Shown here: in pieces, positions 5,612-8,786 of the stretch
Layout of the letters: every line of letters starts with the position of its first letter
How positions within the stretch are numbered: position 1 is the first letter of the stretch
Assembly (NCBI GenBank): GCA_023145485.1
Contig: JAGLDT010000241.1
Location: 1 to 8,786 of the forward strand
Direction of reading: 5' to 3'
Source: Cocleimonas sp.
Lineage (GTDB): Bacteria > Pseudomonadota > Gammaproteobacteria > Thiotrichales > Thiotrichaceae
DNA: 8,786 bases
Position numbers and translations under genes: made by a program
The notes under the pieces: generated by a model
Told to the model about the DNA's origin: nothing
Databases searched by the model: none
What the model saw: only the letters and a program-made list of their open reading frames with translations

Positions 5612-7228
5612 TTAAGCACAACGTATTCTAATCACAAAAGCGGTTCCTTTTTCCACCGTTTGCAGTTGTATATCCCCTTTCCATGTTTGCAATAATGAGG
5701 CGACAATATCCAGCCCTAAGCCTGTCCCGCCTTGATTTCTTCTAGTGGTAAAAAAGGGGGTAAAAATGCGGTCGGCATTAGCATTAGAAATCCCATCACC
5801 ATTATCATGCAAGTAAAGTTTAAGATACTGACCTTTATGTGAGATGTCTATATCAATACTATTGGCATGATGTTGAAGGCTATTTTCAAATAAATTAGTG
5901 AAGATAGTTTCTAATACATCACTTGCAATGGCTACCTTGGTAGGATAATGATCAGGTGTGATTACTATCTGTAAGGATTTATCTTGATAACGCCTTTTAA
6001 AACGCTCTAAGCTTAATGCAAGGTCTGTACTTTCATCAGAAGCTTGCATGGCATCAGCTTTAGCAAGTTCTAATAAGCGCGTCACCAATTTTTCTAAACG
6101 TTGTGTATCGCTTTGAAGATTGTTAAGAAATTTTTGCCGTTGCTCAGTGGGCATATCATCGATATGGTCTTGGAGTAGTTCTAAAGCACCTTGGATAGCG
6201 GTTAATGGTGTCTTGAACTCATGCGAGACATGAGCTGCAAACTGACGAATATAATCACTGCGTTGATGCAAGGTTTGCGACATGGTAGCAAAGCTATGAG
6301 AAAGCCTCGACACTTCGTAAGTACCTGGTTTATCCAACGCATTAACCGTTATTAATTCACCTTGTGCCAGTTTTTTAGCTTGATCAGTTAGTTGTTTAAT
6401 GGGGCGTACGATGCGTGATGAGACAAAGAATGCTAGTAATAAAGTGACGATTAAGACAATAGCCGTAGCGATTAACACACGTCCTGTCACGGCATATAAA
6501 TGTTTAAGAATATTTTGTGGTGTCCGTGACAAATACACTACACCATAAAGCCGATTGCCATCGACAATAGGAAAAGCGGTAAACACACGAATTCCTGTCC
6601 CACGGCTAATGGAGGCTATCGGTGGTGGTGCTTCATCAGAAATTCGTTGTCGAATAACACTGCTGTATTTGCCTTGTAGCGCCTGCTTTACCTCATGGAC
6701 ATGCGCCAATGAAAACCCCCGCTCATTGCGCCCTGCAACCACAATGCCATTAAAATCTAAAACACGTATTCCAGCCAGCGTCACTTGTTGGCTGTTTTTT
6801 AATATTTGCTGTAATTGAACTCCTGCATTAATGGCGTAATTATCAGGTAGATTATAAACAGATTTAGCATTTTTTCTGCGTGGCAGAACTCGCTGTTGAG
6901 AAAGGTCAATGCTTGCAGTAACAGGTGTATAGTAATCATCACGGCTCTTTGTTAAAGAACTTTTAGTGCTTATCCCATAGGCTGATTTGTATTTGATCTG
7001 ATTATTTAAAAATTCTCGATAAACTGCTGAAATAACGGCGGACTGAGCAATCAATTCAAGTTCTGTCTGGCGTACGAGTTCATTTTCATAAAAACGAAAG
7101 TAAAGTATGCTGGCAAGTGGTAATAGCAGTGTTGATAAGGCAACTAATAATAATAAAGAACGCAGACGGTACAGTTTTTTATTTTCTTTAACGGACGGTT
7201 TTGATGACGATGCTTTGCTTACTGACAT
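5612..7228 (-). CDS. Two-component sensor histidine kinase (HAMP, HisKA, HATPase_c)
   Basis: This 538-residue inner-membrane kinase has membrane segments at about 24-44 and 250-270, enclosing a periplasmic sensor region of about 200 residues. A HAMP linker follows (about 271-325). The phospho-acceptor H336 lies in HVSHEFKTPL. The ATP-binding domain shows an N-box (NLFENS, N445 and N449), a G1 box DNGDG (475-479), an F-box FTPFF (489-493) and a G2 box GGTGLGL (500-506). The second half of the sensor region (about 150-240, with VLDFNGIVVAG and GIRVFTAFPIVDG) looks like a Cache/PAS-type fold with a 'next-to-membrane' ligand domain; this is inferred from pattern. The signal is unknown. Its ATG overlaps the regulator's stop by 10 bp and has no clear Shine-Dalgarno, which points to translational coupling. 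All kinase motifs look intact. Confidence 0.95.
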   Translation of the reverse strand: MSVSKASSSKPSVKENKKLYRLRSLLLLVALSTLLLPLASILYFRFYENELVRQTELELIAQSAVISAVYREFLNNQIKYKSAYGISTKSSLTKSRDDYYTPVTASIDLSQQRVLPRRKNAKSVYNLPDNYAINAGVQLQQILKNSQQVTLAGIRVLDFNGIVVAGRNERGFSLAHVHEVKQALQGKYSSVIRQRISDEAPPPIASISRGTGIRVFTAFPIVDGNRLYGVVYLSRTPQNILKHLYAVTGRVLIATAIVLIVTLLLAFFVSSRIVRPIKQLTDQAKKLAQGELITVNALDKPGTYEVSRLSHSFATMSQTLHQRSDYIRQFAAHVSHEFKTPLTAIQGALELLQDHIDDMPTEQRQKFLNNLQSDTQRLEKLVTRLLELAKADAMQASDESTDLALSLERFKRRYQDKSLQIVITPDHYPTKVAIASDVLETIFTNLFENSLQHHANSIDIDISHKGQYLKLYLHDNGDGISNANADRIFTPFFTTRRNQGGTGLGLDIVASLLQTWKGDIQLQTVEKGTAFVIRIRCA

Positions 7229-7914
7229 GAAGAAAGTTTATAGCCGACGCTATGCAAGGTTTCAATTATTTTCACACAGCCAACAGCAGAAAATTTAGCC
7301 CGAATATGGCGGATATGACTGTCAATTGTGCGGTCACTGACATGAATATTAAACTCATAAGCACTGTTCATAATCGCCTCACGAGAATAAACTTTATTGG
7401 GATAACGAGCCATTTGCCGAATAATTGCAAATTCCGTTGCTGTTAGTGCTACCGTCTGTTGATCCCACCAAATAGCGTGTTGCTCATCATCTATCTTTAG
7501 CTTTCCATGCTGTATTATATGCTTATTTTTTGTGGTATTGGTTCGTGGGCCGATACGTTTAAGAATAGCATTAATACGAGCGACCAATTCACGCGGACTA
7601 AAAGGTTTAGTTACATAGTCGTCGCCACCAAGCTCTAAACCTAAAATACGATCAATTTCATCATCACGAGAGGAGAGGAATAAAATCGGTGTTTGTGACG
7701 TTTTGCGTAACTCACGGCATAACTCCAACCCATCCATTTCTGGCATATTAATATCCAGCACAATCAGATCTATGGTTGTATTGCTTTGCAAAACATCCAA
7801 AGCCTCACGCCCATCAGCAGCATGTTCAACTTGCATATCAGCTTTTTCTAAGGCAAACGCAATCACTTCACGGATATGCGCATCATCATCAACAATAAGA
7901 ACATTAGCTTTCAC
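7219..7914 (-). CDS. OmpR/PhoB-family response regulator
   Basis: This 231-residue protein is the DNA-binding partner of the adjoining kinase. The receiver domain (about 4-118) has the acidic pocket DDD (9-11), the phosphorylated D54 in VLDINMPEMDG, S81 at the switch position and K103 in TKPFSP. The C-terminal winged-helix domain (about 133-229) has the recognition helix SDRTIDSHIRHIRAKF (193-208) and the final wing VGYKL (223-227). The start is a GTG at 7912-7914: the next in-frame Met (residue 27) would remove the acidic pocket, and GAGGA at 7924-7928 lies 9 nt upstream. It begins 35 bp after miaB with no terminator between, and it overlaps the kinase start. Targets are unknown; no obvious tandem operator was recognised nearby. 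Confidence 0.96.
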   Translation of the reverse strand: MKANVLIVDDDAHIREVIAFALEKADMQVEHAADGREALDVLQSNTTIDLIVLDINMPEMDGLELCRELRKTSQTPILFLSSRDDEIDRILGLELGGDDYVTKPFSPRELVARINAILKRIGPRTNTTKNKHIIQHGKLKIDDEQHAIWWDQQTVALTATEFAIIRQMARYPNKVYSREAIMNSAYEFNIHVSDRTIDSHIRHIRAKFSAVGCVKIIETLHSVGYKLSSCQ

Positions 7915-7949
7915 AGAGTTTTTTCCTCACAAGATTTGATAATTTTTAT

Positions 7950-8786
7950 TTATTTTAGAGTCTCTCCTTCAACAGCAATAATATCTCCCCGTAAACTATT
8001 AGGAAAAGCCACGGTGATTTTCACATCTACAAATTTTCCAATCAGACGTTTAGAACCTTTAAAGTTAACGGTACGATTATTTTCAGTTTTACCAGAAACT
8101 TCTTGGTCACTTTTTTTAGAAAGCCCCGTTACTAGAACAGACTGCACGGTTCCAATCATTGCTTGACTGATCTCAGCAGTCATTTCAAGAATGCGAGTTT
8201 GCAAACGTTTTAGACGTGCTTTTTTAACATCCATTGAAACATTATCAGGAAAAGAGGAAGCAGGTGTGCCAGGGCGTTGGCTATAGATAAAGCTAAAACT
8301 ATGATCAAAACCAACCTCTTCAATCAATTGCATCGTAGCGTCAAAGTCAGCATCAGTTTCCCCAGGAAAACCGATAATAAAATCAGATGACATACTAATA
8401 TCAGGGCGTATGACCCGCAGTTTTCTAATTTTTGATTTAAATTCCGCAGCCATATGACCGCGTTTCATCGCAGTTAAAATACGATCAGAACCACTTTGTA
8501 TTGGTAAATGCAGATGATTGACCAGCTCAGGTACATCAGCATAGACTTGAATTAGGCTTTCACTAAACTCAACAGGGTGTGAAGTAGTGTAGCGGATGCG
8601 GTCAATGCCATGAATAGCAGCAACGTATTGAATTAATATTGCAAGATCAGCAATATCACCATCATGCATTGCACCACGGTAGGAATTTACATTTTGCCCA
8701 AGCAAATTGACTTCACGCACGCCTTGCTCTGCCAATATCGAAATTTCAGCCAAAATATCATCAAAAGGACGCGATATTTCTTCACC
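7950..8786 (-). CDS. miaB: tRNA-2-methylthio-N6-isopentenyladenosine synthase MiaB, C-terminal part
   Basis: MiaB is a radical-SAM methylthiotransferase that adds a methylthio group to i6A37 of tRNAs reading UNN codons. The window holds the last 278 residues of a protein usually 440-475 long; the start lies beyond the right edge, so the frame is open to 8786. Visible marks are EEISRPFDDILAE at the edge, VNLLGQNVNSYRG, RYTTSHP, HLPIQSGSDRIL, DFIIGFPGET and FIYSQRPGTPA, all typical of the radical-SAM core. A TRAM RNA-binding domain fills about the last 65 residues, ending in the LRGD segment. The CxxxCxxC cluster motif and the N-terminal UPF0004 domain are outside the window. In many gammaproteobacteria ybeZ-ybeY follow miaB; here a two-component system does. 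The TTG at 8751-8753 that could look like a start is internal. Confidence 0.97.
   Translation of the reverse strand, partial: GEEISRPFDDILAEISILAEQGVREVNLLGQNVNSYRGAMHDGDIADLAILIQYVAAIHGIDRIRYTTSHPVEFSESLIQVYADVPELVNHLHLPIQSGSDRILTAMKRGHMAAEFKSKIRKLRVIRPDISMSSDFIIGFPGETDADFDATMQLIEEVGFDHSFSFIYSQRPGTPASSFPDNVSMDVKKARLKRLQTRILEMTAEISQAMIGTVQSVLVTGLSKKSDQEVSGKTENNRTVNFKGSKRLIGKFVDVKITVAFPNSLRGDIIAVEGETLK

Noticed and set aside
8751..8753. TTG as a start codon for the miaB fragment
   Set aside because: The frame stays open to the window edge and the upstream residues (GEEISRPFDDI) match MiaB, so this codon is an internal leucine.
1..8786. Mobile element, phage, toxin-antitoxin, defence system or CRISPR array
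   Set aside because: No transposase, integrase, terminal repeats, short repeated spacers or defence-type genes are visible; all six genes are chromosomal types.

Overview
The window comes from an AT-rich (roughly 40% GC by eye) proteobacterial chromosome, most likely a gammaproteobacterium. This is inferred from the MiaB sequence, the LplT-PlsC-Aas lipid-repair fusion, the OmpR-type two-component pair and strong Shine-Dalgarno sites. I cannot name the genus. No phage, insertion sequence, tRNA, rRNA or CRISPR signal is visible.

All six genes lie on the minus strand, so transcription runs from high to low coordinates. First comes the 3' part of miaB (7950-8786, cut by the window edge). A response regulator (7219-7914, GTG start) follows 35 bp later, and its histidine kinase (5612-7228) overlaps it by 10 bp. 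No terminator is visible between miaB and the regulator, so the three may be co-transcribed. A 246-bp gap follows, holding a few chained micro-ORFs and a weak promoter-like pair. Then comes a MoxR-type AAA+ ATPase (4322-5365). A 141-bp gap follows, with a consensus TATAAT, an inverted repeat around it, a perfect 16-bp palindrome and a short hairpin next to the ribosome binding site. The last unit is a probable two-gene operon: a membrane-anchored helix-hairpin-helix protein (3548-4180) and, 17 bp later, a 1149-residue LplT-PlsC-Aas fusion (81-3530).

Functionally the window is mostly housekeeping. It covers tRNA thiomethylation (MiaB), envelope signal sensing (the kinase/regulator pair), a probable chaperone ATPase without its usual partner, and recycling of lysophospholipids at the inner membrane. 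The kinase and regulator work together. The anchored HhH protein and the lipid-repair fusion are probably co-expressed, but no mechanistic link is known to me.

I found no clear new biological system. The best unexplained signals are: a two-block leader motif (TCCCACAAT, 8-9 nt gap, GTTAAGGAAA) shared by the moxR-like gene and the HhH gene just before their ATGs; the pairing of an anchored HhH protein with a phospholipid-repair enzyme; and a MoxR ATPase with no VWA partner alongside.
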